Made by a program: the position numbers and the translations under genes. A DNA stretch of 62,179 nucleotides, from the NCBI GenBank assembly GCA_024639185.1, contig JAHEIW010000007.1:9516-71694 (forward strand), written 5' to 3'. Under the pieces are notes generated by a model. It saw only the letters and a program-made list of their open reading frames with translations, made no database searches and was not told where the DNA came from. This stretch comes from Deltaproteobacteria bacterium. Its GTDB lineage: Bacteria > Desulfobacterota > Desulfobacteria > Desulfobacterales > JAHEIW01. This document shows, piece by piece, positions 1 to 8,110 of this stretch (positions are counted from its first letter, which is position 1; every line of letters begins with the position of its first letter).

Positions 1-323
1 TGGACCCCACTGTTATGGATGCACAAACGGTATTAAAATTGGCCACCATCAAGGGCGCACAGGTGTTGGGCTTAAGATCGTCTATCGGGTCGCTCGCGAT
101 CGGCAAAAAAGCCGATTTGATTATTATTGACACCGCCCGTCCTCATTTAACGCCTATGTACAACCCGATTTCCCATATGGTTTATGCCGCGCGGGGCAGT
201 GATGTCACCACAGTGATCATTGACGGCACCCTCGTTATGGCAGACAGACAGCTTAAAACCATGAACCTCGACAGCGTTATAGACGATGTCAACCGGATCG
301 CACAGGACATCATGGCCAAATAA
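1..323 (+). CDS. amidohydrolase, MTA/SAH deaminase type, C-terminal fragment (cut by window edge)
   Basis: The reading frame is open from the window edge (first full codon at base 3), so the N-terminal catalytic part lies outside. The visible ~107 residues match the C-terminus of the next gene almost segment by segment: DPTVMDAQTVLKLATI against DPTTMDARTVVEMATI, then KKADLIIID, HLTPMYNP and SHMVYAARGSDV. This is the tail of the amidohydrolase barrel plus the closing beta-sandwich that carries the LGxxxGSLxxGKxADLI signature. By family it should deaminate 5'-methylthioadenosine, S-adenosylhomocysteine or a related adenosine compound. With the following gene it forms a tandem paralogue pair. 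Substrate cannot be judged from this part. Confidence 0.85.
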   Translation, partial: DPTVMDAQTVLKLATIKGAQVLGLRSSIGSLAIGKKADLIIIDTARPHLTPMYNPISHMVYAARGSDVTTVIIDGTLVMADRQLKTMNLDSVIDDVNRIAQDIMAK

Positions 324-449
324 TTTCGGCCGCAAATATTTTACCGTTTCTGGGTATTTGATTGCTCCATCACTCCACTACTCCGGGTTATTTGTGGCAA
401 TTATGGATTTTCTTTCCAAGGAATCCAAAAGGGACTATGGTATGAAACA

Positions 450-1769
450 GTGAACTATGACCTTGTCATCCACAACGGCACCTTTGTGACAGTCAATGAG
501 CGCTTTGATATTATCCCTGACGGTCTGCTTTGCGTCAAAGCGGGCAACATTGAACGCCTCGAGGGCCTGGCCGCCGATCAATCACCACCCCCGGCAACTG
601 AAACAATAGATGCCAATGGCGGGCTCGTACTACCGGGGCTGGTGAACAGTCACACCCATCTTCCCATGACCCTCTTTCGGGGTTTGGCCGACGACCTGCC
701 ATTGGACACCTGGTTAAATGAACATATCTTTCCGGCTGAAGCCGCCTTCCTTCAGCCCGAAAATGTGCACTGGGGTGCCCTGCTGGCATGCGCAGAAATG
801 TTGCTGTCAGGCACGACCACCTGCTGCGACGGCTATTTTTTTGAAGACCAGGTGGCGGCCGCTGTCGATGCCAGCGGCATGCGCGCCGTACTGGCCCAGG
901 GGGTAATCGATTTTCCCGCACCTGGCGTGCCGGATCCTAAAAAAAACATTGCGGTTCCCCGGGCATTTGTTTCCAATTGGCGCCACGCATCCGCTTTGAT
1001 CACGCCATCGGTATTTTGTCATTCGGCGTATATGTGCAGCGCTGAAACTTTGAAAAAAGCCAAAGCCCTGAGCATGGACGCCGGTGTGCGCTTTCAAATT
1101 CATGCCGCTGAAACCCAAAACGAATGCCGGCAAATCCAGCACGATCACAACACCACGCCCATCGCATATTTAGACGGCCTGGGGATATTGGATGAAGCCA
1201 CCTTACTGGTCCATTGTGTCTGGCTCACCGCTGAAGATATTGAAATCATTTTTAAGCGCAGGGCCCGTATTTCTCATAATCCGGAAAGCAATGCCAAATT
1301 GGCCGCCGGAATTGCGCCGGTGCCCCAACTTTTAAAATCCGGCATTGTGCTTGGCCTCGGGACCGATGGATGCGCCAGTAATAACAATCTTGATCTGTTC
1401 CACGAAATGGACATGGCCGCCAAGATCCATAAAACTGAAACACATGATCCCACCACGATGGATGCCAGAACCGTGGTTGAGATGGCCACCATCGGCAGCG
1501 CCCGGGCGATCGGCCTGGATCACCAAATCGGGACCCTTGAAGTGGGCAAGCAGGCCGACGTGATTGTTATCGATCACCACAACCCACACCTGACACCAAT
1601 GTATCACCCGGCCTCCCATATTGTTTATAGCGCTACATGCTCCGATGTCCGAGATGTGGTGGTCGCCGGGCGCGTCCTGGTGCGCAATCGACAGATTCTT
1701 TGCTTGGATGTTGAGCGGATTATGTCAAAAGTCAACGAGATTGCCTATCAAATTAAAAAGAGCCGCTGA
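450..1769 (+). CDS. mtaD: 5-methylthioadenosine/S-adenosylhomocysteine deaminase-type amidohydrolase
   Basis: A 439-residue cytosolic metal-dependent amidohydrolase of about the usual family length. The metal-binding HTH motif in NSHTHLPMTLFRGLADDLP (about residues 67-85), the VHCVWLTAEDI segment with the next metal His, and LGTDGCASNNNLDLF with the catalytic Asp are intact. In this family the enzyme converts MTA to methylthioinosine or SAH to S-inosylhomocysteine plus ammonia, feeding purine and methionine salvage. The start is GTG at 450; a three-codon ATG-AAA-CAG-TGA at 442 overlaps it, with AAGGG nearby. It is a paralogue of the truncated gene upstream; adenine deaminase follows and mtnA lies 7 kb on. 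Exact substrate is inferred from family only. Confidence 0.88.
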   Translation: MNYDLVIHNGTFVTVNERFDIIPDGLLCVKAGNIERLEGLAADQSPPPATETIDANGGLVLPGLVNSHTHLPMTLFRGLADDLPLDTWLNEHIFPAEAAFLQPENVHWGALLACAEMLLSGTTTCCDGYFFEDQVAAAVDASGMRAVLAQGVIDFPAPGVPDPKKNIAVPRAFVSNWRHASALITPSVFCHSAYMCSAETLKKAKALSMDAGVRFQIHAAETQNECRQIQHDHNTTPIAYLDGLGILDEATLLVHCVWLTAEDIEIIFKRRARISHNPESNAKLAAGIAPVPQLLKSGIVLGLGTDGCASNNNLDLFHEMDMAAKIHKTETHDPTTMDARTVVEMATIGSARAIGLDHQIGTLEVGKQADVIVIDHHNPHLTPMYHPASHIVYSATCSDVRDVVVAGRVLVRNRQILCLDVERIMSKVNEIAYQIKKSR

Positions 1770-1794
1770 TTAATTTGAGACGCCTGGCTGATAT

Positions 1795-1980
1795 TAGATA
1801 GCTACTGGCTGCTGGTAACCGGTTCAGGGTTCAAGGGTTCAGAGGTTCAAGCTTGCGATTGCTTGTCACTGGCTACTTGCTTTTGGCAACCGACGGCTGA
1901 CTAAACCCATTCGCTTTATAAAAAAAACAGCCAGGAGCCAGTGGCCAGAGGCGATAAGCCAGTAGTCAGTAGCTTTAAAA
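1795..1980. repeat. imperfect intergenic hairpin repeat (GGTTCA and ACTGGCT words)
   Basis: The space before ade holds an imperfect inverted repeat. The left arm has GCTACTGGCTGCTGG and the right arm has CCAGTAGTCAGTAGC. Between them are degenerate tandem words GGTTCAGGGTTCAAGGG and TTCAGAGGTTCAA (1821-1850). The right arm ends just before the AAAAAAGGA ribosome binding site of ade. The GGTTCA words recur at 8499-8577. Confidence 0.7.
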
Positions 1981-1993
1981 AAGGACATTTAAG

Positions 1994-3703
1994 ATGAATA
2001 TGAGCGAAATTATTAAAGCCGCTCACGGCGAAAAACCCGTTGATGTGCTTTTCACCAACGGGCGCATGGTCAATGTCTTAACCGGTGAGATTGAGCAGCA
2101 GCCATTTGCTATCAACGATGGCATCATCGTCGGCTTTGGCCAATATAAAGCCAAAAAAACTGTGGATTTGAACAAGCGCTTTGTCGCTCCCGGCTTTATT
2201 GATTCCCATGTTCATATCGAAAGCGCTATGACCTGCATTTCCGAATTTGCCCGGGCAGTCGTGGTGCATGGCACAACGGCCGTAGCCGCAGATCCCCACG
2301 AAATAGCCAATGTGCTGGGTTCAGAAGGCATTTCCTATATGCTGCAAGCAGCTGAAGCGCAACCGATCAATATTTTTTTTACGCTGCCTTCGTGCGTGCC
2401 GGCAACCGATATGGAAACCGCCGGTGCCCGCCTGACGGCCGAGGATCTTGAGCCCTTTTTAAACCACAAGCGAATTGTGGCCCTGGCCGAAATGATGAAT
2501 TATCCGGGCGTCATCAACGGCGATCCAGATGTTCTGGCCAAAATAAGCTCTGCCAAAGAGCATCGTAAACCCGTCGATGGTCATGCGCCGGGGCTTCAGG
2601 GGCCGGCCCTGAATGCGTATATTGCCGCTGGCATCCAAAGCGATCATGAATGTACCACCGCACAGGAAGCCAGAGAAAAAATGGCTGCGGGGATGCATAT
2701 TATGATTCGCCAGGGGACCGGGGCCAAAAATTTAAAGGCGCTGCTGGAGGCGGTAAATGAACGCACGGCCAGACGCATGATGTGGTGCACCGATGATCGC
2801 CACCCGCACGATCTGGTCGCAGAGGGCCATATCGATTCAATCGTGCGAGAAGCCATTCAGTCCGGGCTGGACCCGATTTTAGCCATTCAGATGGCCACAC
2901 TCAATCCGGCCGAATACTTTCGACTAGATCATTTGGGTGCGATTGCCCTTGGCAGGCATGCTGATGTGGTCATATTTTCCGATCTTAAAAAACCGGTGAT
3001 TGAACAGGTATACTGCCGCGGCGTCTTGACGGCTGAAAACGGAAAAATGCTGCCCCACATCCAGACGCCGGCCTCGGCTTCAATTGCCCCTTCGATGCAT
3101 GTGGATTTGCAGCAGGTTGATTTCACGATACCGGCTGAAGAAAAAAATATGCGGGTCATTGAACTTGTATCGGATCAATTGATTACCCACGAACGCATTG
3201 AAAAGCCGGTCGTAAAGAGCGGCCAGGCCATAGGCGATCCCTCAAAAGATTTGCTCAAAATGGCAGTTGTCGAGCGCCACGGCAAAAATGGTAATATCGG
3301 TATGGGTTTTGTCAAAGGCTTCGGCCTCAAGCGTGGTGCATTGGCCTCCAGTGTGGCCCATGATTCTCACAATATTATCATTGTGGGCACAACAGATGCG
3401 GACATGCATGTAGCATTGCAAGCCGTTGTACAGATGGGTGGCGGTCTGGCAGCTGCAACAGACCAAGAGGTTCTGGCCCGTCTGGCATTGCCGCTGGCCG
3501 GGCTGATGTCTTTTGAGCCGGTCATCGATGTACGTCAACAACTGGACGGTTTGATCAACATTGCTCATCAAATGGGGTGCACCTTAAGCGATCCATTTAT
3601 GACCTTGTCCTTTTTGGCGTTGCCGGTCATACCCGCCCTAAAGCTGACCGACCAGGGATTGATCGATGTGAACAAATTTGAGGTCGTTCCGCTATTTGTA
3701 TAA
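1994..3703 (+). CDS. ade: adenine deaminase
   Basis: A 569-residue protein of typical adenine deaminase length that converts adenine to hypoxanthine and ammonia in purine salvage. The amidohydrolase metal site is seen in DSHVHIESAMTCISEFARA (about residues 74-92), followed by HGTTAVAADPHEIANVLG; CTDDRHPHDLV supplies the later His/Asp residues. The C-terminal adenine-deaminase domain includes VAHDSHNIIIVGT and VQMGGGLAAA. The ATG at 1994 is preceded by AAAAAAGGACATTTAAG. It lies downstream of two MTA/SAH-deaminase-type genes, so the segment looks devoted to purine-base and nucleoside deamination. Family members often use Mn or Fe. Nothing is truncated. Confidence 0.93.
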   Translation: MNMSEIIKAAHGEKPVDVLFTNGRMVNVLTGEIEQQPFAINDGIIVGFGQYKAKKTVDLNKRFVAPGFIDSHVHIESAMTCISEFARAVVVHGTTAVAADPHEIANVLGSEGISYMLQAAEAQPINIFFTLPSCVPATDMETAGARLTAEDLEPFLNHKRIVALAEMMNYPGVINGDPDVLAKISSAKEHRKPVDGHAPGLQGPALNAYIAAGIQSDHECTTAQEAREKMAAGMHIMIRQGTGAKNLKALLEAVNERTARRMMWCTDDRHPHDLVAEGHIDSIVREAIQSGLDPILAIQMATLNPAEYFRLDHLGAIALGRHADVVIFSDLKKPVIEQVYCRGVLTAENGKMLPHIQTPASASIAPSMHVDLQQVDFTIPAEEKNMRVIELVSDQLITHERIEKPVVKSGQAIGDPSKDLLKMAVVERHGKNGNIGMGFVKGFGLKRGALASSVAHDSHNIIIVGTTDADMHVALQAVVQMGGGLAAATDQEVLARLALPLAGLMSFEPVIDVRQQLDGLINIAHQMGCTLSDPFMTLSFLALPVIPALKLTDQGLIDVNKFEVVPLFV

Positions 3704-3861
3704 AGCACCAGCGGCCAGTCCGACTTATCATTGACACCAATGCCCCTTTGCTTTATACTTTGCGGGCCTTAAGTGTTCGGTATGTTTCATTTTTGTCCTT
3801 ATTCAACGGCTGGGGAAAACAAAGACGGTTTTAACAACTGAATGGCACATGGAATGGGTAT

Positions 3862-4215
3862 ATGAAACTATCAGAAATTGTTGATGCGCTCGATGCAACC
3901 CTTTTGACCGGTGAGGACAAACTGGATAAGATCATCACCAGATGCGGCGCCAGCGACTTGATGAGTGATGTGCTGGCCGCAGTTTCTGAAGACTGTATCT
4001 TACTGACCGGATTGACAACCGTGCAGGTCATTCGCACGGCCATGGTGGCCGGGGTCGGGGCGGTGGTCATCGTCCGAAAGAAAAAACCACCCCAGGAAGT
4101 GATTGATATGGCCAAAGACCAGGGCATACCCCTGATATCGAGCCCCTATTCCATGTTTGTTTCCTGCGGCAGACTGCATGCGTGCAATCTTATTGGGCTT
4201 GACGGAAGACGCTGA
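3862..4215 (+). CDS. DRTGG-domain protein (first copy of the redox cluster)
   Basis: A 117-residue protein that is essentially one DRTGG domain. The fold signature runs from TRCGASDLMSDVLAAV through LLTGLTTVQVIRTAMVAGVGAVVIV to IDMAKDQGIPLISS. DRTGG domains are known as regulatory modules in phosphotransacetylases and CBS-domain pyrophosphatases; alone they have no assigned catalysis. It opens a tight series of genes encoding an RsbW-like ATPase, a [FeFe]-hydrogenase-like protein, a second DRTGG protein, a PHP protein, another ATPase and an HndB-like ferredoxin. That gene set recurs in anaerobes as far as I recall, with no settled function. A regulatory or ligand-sensing role is inferred. Confidence 0.8.
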   Translation: MKLSEIVDALDATLLTGEDKLDKIITRCGASDLMSDVLAAVSEDCILLTGLTTVQVIRTAMVAGVGAVVIVRKKKPPQEVIDMAKDQGIPLISSPYSMFVSCGRLHACNLIGLDGRR

Positions 4216-4276
4216 TCTGCCATTGGTCAAAGTCCGTCTGGCCCGCTTAACCGCACAATCCGGAAACTTTAAACCC

Positions 4277-4717
4277 ATGCCTCAACTCAAAAAAAGCTTT
4301 CACATCAAAGGCAGAGATTTTATTCGAGCGGGCGAAGCCTCCATTAATGTTCAAAACCTTCTCAAATCAATGGATTTCGACCCGCGCTTGATTCGCCGGG
4401 TCGCTATTTGCGGTTATGAAAGCGAAATGAATGTGGTCATGCATGGCGGCGACGGCACCCTGAGCATTGAAGTGGACAATGACAAACTGATTTTAGAAAT
4501 TACCGATGATGGCCCGGGTATCGAAGATATTGAGCTGGCCATGCAGGCCGGCTATTCGACGGCTAACGATGATCATCGTGAGATGGGTTTTGGCGCTGGC
4601 ATGGGACTGCCCAACATGAAAAAAAATTCAGACCAGATTCAGGTTGAATCCCCACCAAATGATGGGACCGTGGTTCGAATGATCTTTTTTATTCCTGACA
4701 AAGGAAAATCAGATTGA
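4277..4717 (+). CDS. RsbW-like GHKL ATPase (anti-sigma-factor-type serine kinase)
   Basis: About 146 residues from ATG 4277. The frame is open upstream and a start overlapping the DRTGG gene (ATG 4157, or TTG 4223 just after its stop) is possible, but conservation begins at FHIKGRDFIRAGEAS. The Bergerat ATP site is complete: N-box ESEMNVVMHG, G1 box DDGPGIED, and the lid/G2 GFGAGMGLPNMKKNS. This is the HATPase_c subtype found in RsbW/SpoIIAB. No partner sigma factor or STAS antagonist is visible nearby, so the target is unknown. Its stop overlaps the TTG start of the next gene (TTGA), which suggests translational coupling to the iron-sulfur protein. Confidence 0.8.
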   Translation: MPQLKKSFHIKGRDFIRAGEASINVQNLLKSMDFDPRLIRRVAICGYESEMNVVMHGGDGTLSIEVDNDKLILEITDDGPGIEDIELAMQAGYSTANDDHREMGFGAGMGLPNMKKNSDQIQVESPPNDGTVVRMIFFIPDKGKSD

Positions 4718-6024
4718 GTAAAAAACTGACCTCAACTTGCTTTGTCCGCTTCGACCGGGACCTGTGTGCCGGCCATGGATCATGTCTGAGGGTGTGCCCT
4801 ACCAAAGCCATCCGGATCAAAAAAAAGAAGGCCGCCCGCATTGTTGAACAATGTATCGGTTGCGGGGAATGCATTCGCATCTGCCGCGAACGCGCTGTGA
4901 GCGCAGCGACCGAGGGGCCCGATATTCTCGATAAAGATCAGGTCGCCATTGCACTGGTGTCACCGGTTCTCTATGCGCAATTTCCCGGTGTCATGCCCAA
5001 AGATGTGCTCCTGGGCCTTCATCAGATGGGTTTTGAGCACACCATCGACATGTCTTATTTTCTTGAGATGTTTCAATGTGCCACCGAAGAATTCATCCGT
5101 CGCAATCAAACATCCAACCAGGCTCCATGGCCCCTGATCTCACCGATTTGTCCGATCGTTGTGCGACTGATTGCGTTTAAGTTCCCCAGCCTATTGCCCA
5201 ACGTTTTGCCGGTGCTGCGGCCGGTGGCGCTGATGGCCCGAGAGGTTAAACGGCGGCTTATTCCCGAATACATGGAAAAGGGCCAGGAGGTCGTTTTATA
5301 CTATATCAACCCCTGCCCGACCAAAAAAGACCCCTCATGCCTGCCGGCCCGCCAGCAATCGGCGCCCACTGAGGTGGCCCTGGGAATCAACGATATCTAT
5401 CCGCAACTGATAAAGCATGTGGAGCAAATTAAAGCCGCTGATGCCATTCCCTTTTACCAAACCCGTTTTGAGTACGAAACCTGTGCCACCGGCAATGCCT
5501 CCATGTGGGGCATGTCCGGCGGCGAAATCGCTGATATGGATATCGACCGGTCCCTGGCAGTTTCAGGAATGGAGGAAACCATTCACTATCTTGAAAAAAT
5601 TGAAATGGGTTTGTTTCAGGATATCGAATATATCGAATTTCGTACCTGTCGGGAAGGCTGCCTGGGGGGCGTTCTCAATGCCATTGATAAATATCTGGCC
5701 AAAAGCGCCGTCCAAAGGATGATCAAACGATTCGGGCTTGGCCGTCGCCTGCACCGTGAAAATATTCTGCGCATGTATGAAAAGGGAGATTTTCAAAGCG
5801 AAAAAGATCCATCCAAACTGACCAGTCTGTTTGGTGCCCGCAAAGAAGCGCTGTCCATCGATGCAATGCAGGAAATTGAGAAAGTGATGCAGCTGATCAA
5901 AGGTACCGACTGCACCGCATGCGGCGCGCCGGACTGCCGTACATTTGCTGAGGATGTGGTGCGAGGGCAAGCAACCCTAAAAGACTGTCTGTTTATTGGT
6001 GGCCAAAGAAAGACAAATCGCTAA
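4714..6024 (+). CDS. [FeFe]-hydrogenase-like iron-sulfur protein, probably sensory
   Basis: A 436-residue protein starting at TTG 4714, with AAGGAAAA upstream and a 4-nt overlap with the previous gene. Domains: a 2[4Fe-4S] ferredoxin region in which the first cluster motif has C18, H21, C24, C28 (His in place of the second Cys) and the second has C47, C50, C53, C57; a hydrogenase large-subunit-like domain with C146 (PIC146P, L1-like), C201 (PC201PTKK, L2-like), C312 and C316 (TCREGC, L3-like); and a C-terminal Fe-S domain with C400, C403, C408, C425. The four Cys that hold the H-cluster cubane in true hydrogenases are thus present. The neighbouring proton-relay Cys of the TSCCP motif is Ile145, and the L3 GGGQP tail is absent. 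I infer a non-catalytic or sensory homologue. Confidence 0.82.
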   Translation: MSKKLTSTCFVRFDRDLCAGHGSCLRVCPTKAIRIKKKKAARIVEQCIGCGECIRICRERAVSAATEGPDILDKDQVAIALVSPVLYAQFPGVMPKDVLLGLHQMGFEHTIDMSYFLEMFQCATEEFIRRNQTSNQAPWPLISPICPIVVRLIAFKFPSLLPNVLPVLRPVALMAREVKRRLIPEYMEKGQEVVLYYINPCPTKKDPSCLPARQQSAPTEVALGINDIYPQLIKHVEQIKAADAIPFYQTRFEYETCATGNASMWGMSGGEIADMDIDRSLAVSGMEETIHYLEKIEMGLFQDIEYIEFRTCREGCLGGVLNAIDKYLAKSAVQRMIKRFGLGRRLHRENILRMYEKGDFQSEKDPSKLTSLFGARKEALSIDAMQEIEKVMQLIKGTDCTACGAPDCRTFAEDVVRGQATLKDCLFIGGQRKTNR

Positions 6025-6067
6025 TCCGCCTTAATCGGCAGACCGACTGGAAAGGATGCTGTAAAAA

Positions 6068-6418
6068 ATGTTGGTTAAAGACCTGGTAGAAAGATTCGAA
6101 CTTGAAGTGGCCGGCGGGCAAAATGGACTTGACCGCGAAGTCACCGAGGGCTATTGCGGCGACTTGTTAAGCGAAGTGATGGGAAACGCCCCGGCAGGAT
6201 GCGTCTGGATGACCGTCCAGGGACACCAGAATATAGTGGCGGTGGCTGTACTGCGTGAAATGGCTGCCATTGTGGTTTCCGGTGGCCAGAATCCCGATGC
6301 GGAAACCATCCAAAAAGCGGACAAGGAAGGCATTCCTATCCTCAAGTGGCCGGATTCGTCTTTTCGCCTGGCCGGCCAACTTTTTAGCGCTGGCGTCGGA
6401 ATTCCTGAAGCCGGCTAA
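6068..6418 (+). CDS. DRTGG-domain protein (second copy)
   Basis: A 116-residue single-domain DRTGG protein. It has EGYCGDLLSEVMGNAP, VWMTVQGHQNIVAVAVLREMAAIVV and ADKEGIPIL in the order seen in the 3862 gene, so the two are paralogues flanking the ATPase and hydrogenase-like genes. The start is ATG 6068, preceded by GGAAAGGATGCTGTAAAA. It lacks the CBS or phosphotransacetylase parts that usually accompany this domain. Two diverged copies could form a heterodimer, which is inference. Confidence 0.78.
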   Translation: MLVKDLVERFELEVAGGQNGLDREVTEGYCGDLLSEVMGNAPAGCVWMTVQGHQNIVAVAVLREMAAIVVSGGQNPDAETIQKADKEGIPILKWPDSSFRLAGQLFSAGVGIPEAG

Positions 6419-6469
6419 TTTACGTCCCGAGAGAAACAACAGCATATAGGTGAGTGCACTTTAAAACTT

Positions 6470-6553
6470 AACCGCAAAGATCACGAAGGCCACGAAGAAA
6501 GCCGTAATAATTATTTTAAAAACTTTGTGCTCTTCGTGTTCATTGTGGTTTAT
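6470..6553. repeat. CACGAAG-type intergenic hairpin repeat
   Basis: The left arm ACCGCAAAGATCACGAAGG and CCACGAAGAAAG is answered by the right arm CTTTGTGCTCTTCGTGTTC and ATTGTGGTTT. Intergenic, before the PHP gene. The same words recur at 7405-7475, 11830-11933, 48498-48568 and 54288-54404. Confidence 0.75.
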
Positions 6554-6636
6554 AACTTGCACCAACCAAAGCCATTTATGGTTGCGAGTACGTTTTTGAA
6601 TAATATTTGTCTTAAATATCTATCGGGAATTCAGCG

Positions 6637-7374
6637 TTGCTAAAATTAATTAAAGCCGACCTCCATATTCACTCCTGCCTCTCACCCTGCAGCGATTGGG
6701 ATATGAGTCCCAAAAAGATTGTTCAAAGAAGTGTTGAGCAACAACTTGATCTAATCGCCATCTGTGATCACAATACCGCCGAGAATGTTGCTGCAACCAT
6801 GCGTGAGGGTGACCACCAGGGCATCGTCGTCTTGCCGGGTATGGAAATTTGCTCCCGGGAAGAAGTGCACATGGTCACGCTTTTCAAAAACGCTGAAGAT
6901 GCTATGGAAATGCAGCATTTTATTTATAAGCATCTGAGCGGAAACAATCAGCCGGAGGTGTTCGGGCATCAGGTCATTGCAGATGAGCATGATCAGGTTT
7001 TGGGCGAAAATCCTCGGCTGCTGATCGGCGCCACAGGACTAAGCCTCATGAATATTGTCAAAAAGACCCATGATCTCGGTGGAATCAGCATCAGTTCACA
7101 TGTGGACCGCCCGTCTTATAGCCTGATCGGCCAACTGGGGTTTATTCCTGAAGATCTGCAGTTAGACGCCGTGGAGGTATCTTTTCGCATGCCCCTTGAA
7201 AAAGCGCGCATCGAGGTTCCGGGTATTGAAGATTATCCGTGCATAACGTCTTCGGATGCCCATTTTTTACATGACATCGGCAAAGTGTGGACGGAATTTA
7301 TGTTGGGTGCGCCATCCCTGGAAGAGCTTATTCTGGCACTGGCCGGCAAAAATGGGCGCCACATCGTTAATTAA
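6637..7374 (+). CDS. PHP-domain metal-dependent phosphoesterase
   Basis: A 245-residue PHP (polymerase and histidinol phosphatase) protein. Its metal ligands are visible: DLHIHSCLSPCSD (residues about 8-20), ICDHNTAENV, GMEICSREEVHMV, SSHVDRPSYS and ITSSDAHFLHDIG. All expected His/Asp/Glu positions seem intact, so a hydrolytic activity on a phosphate ester is likely; the substrate is unknown. The start is TTG 6637 with GGGAA upstream; no in-frame ATG precedes the catalytic motif. A repeat hairpin separates it from the DRTGG gene, so it may have its own leader. It belongs to the redox/DRTGG cluster by position. Confidence 0.83.
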   Translation: MLKLIKADLHIHSCLSPCSDWDMSPKKIVQRSVEQQLDLIAICDHNTAENVAATMREGDHQGIVVLPGMEICSREEVHMVTLFKNAEDAMEMQHFIYKHLSGNNQPEVFGHQVIADEHDQVLGENPRLLIGATGLSLMNIVKKTHDLGGISISSHVDRPSYSLIGQLGFIPEDLQLDAVEVSFRMPLEKARIEVPGIEDYPCITSSDAHFLHDIGKVWTEFMLGAPSLEELILALAGKNGRHIVN

Positions 7375-7404
7375 AATTAAAGACATAAGGTTTATCCGAC
7401 CTTT

Positions 7405-7475
7405 TAACCAAGAAGAACACGAAATTTTTGAAAAATAATATTGAATGCTTTCTTTGTGACCTTTGTGGTAAAAAA
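7405..7475. repeat. CACGAAG-type intergenic hairpin repeat (second copy in cluster)
   Basis: Words ACCAAGAAGAACACGAAATTTTTG and CTTTGTGACCTTTGTGGTAAAAAAG form opposed arms between the PHP gene and the next ATPase. The sequence translates as an apparent N-terminal extension of that ATPase, which is a reason to move its start to 7536. Confidence 0.7.
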
Positions 7476-7535
7476 GCAATATCTAATGATCGCAAACAGC
7501 CAATCATCAACAAAGGCCTAATAAATAAATTTTAT

Positions 7536-8093
7536 ATGCGCGAGCTTTCTCTGCATATTTTAGATGTGGTCGAAAACGGTATTACCGCCGGGGGTAATTG
7601 CATCTGGATTACGGTAGAAGAAGACCATCAGGCGGATCAGCTCAAAATAGTGATTCGCGACAACGGTCGCGGGATGCCGATTGAAAAACTGCAAAATATC
7701 AACGATCCCTTTATCACAACCCGTACAACACGCCGGGTCGGCCTGGGGCTTTCACTTTTAACGGTCGCAGCCGAACGCTGCGCAGGCACCATGCGGGTCG
7801 ACACAGCACCTGGCAAAGGTACCGAGGTAGAGGCAACCTTTCAGCATAGCCATATCGACCGTGCCCCACTGGGTGATATGGCCGCCACGGTGACAACTCT
7901 CATCATCGGGAATCCGGGGATTGATTTTGTCTATTCACATCAGATCGATGGCGAGGAATTTAGTCTGGATACACGAGAAATTCGTGCCGAAATGGATGAC
8001 TTGTCATTGTCTGACCCGGTGGTCATCCATCATTTGACCGAATCGATCCGAACGTCGCTCACCGAGCTGGCGTCAAATGATAACGCATCTTAA
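7536..8093 (+). CDS. stand-alone histidine-kinase-type ATPase domain
   Basis: About 185 residues from ATG 7536 (MRELSLHILDVVENG). The frame is open back to 7428, but that part is repeat-derived. The GHKL fold is complete: N-box HILDVVENGITAG, G1 DNGRGMPIEKL, and G2 RRVGLGLSLLTVAAERCAG. No DHp domain, phosphoacceptor His or sensor region is present, so it cannot autophosphorylate like a normal kinase. It differs from the RsbW-like ATPase of the same cluster. The C-terminal third, about residues 110-180, is not a domain I recognise. It probably works with the DRTGG/hydrogenase-like proteins. Confidence 0.78.
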   Translation: MRELSLHILDVVENGITAGGNCIWITVEEDHQADQLKIVIRDNGRGMPIEKLQNINDPFITTRTTRRVGLGLSLLTVAAERCAGTMRVDTAPGKGTEVEATFQHSHIDRAPLGDMAATVTTLIIGNPGIDFVYSHQIDGEEFSLDTREIRAEMDDLSLSDPVVIHHLTESIRTSLTELASNDNAS

Positions 8094-8110
8094 ACTGCAG
8101 GAGATAACAG

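Noticed and set aside
4157-4276. Longer start for the RsbW-like ATPase overlapping the DRTGG gene
   Set aside because: It would overlap the DRTGG coding sequence by 59 bases without a ribosome binding site; an intermediate TTG at 4223 remains possible.
7428-7535. N-terminal extension of the second GHKL ATPase
   Set aside because: These 36 codons come from a CACGAAG-type repeat and have no counterpart in the domain; the ATG at 7536 begins the conserved part.
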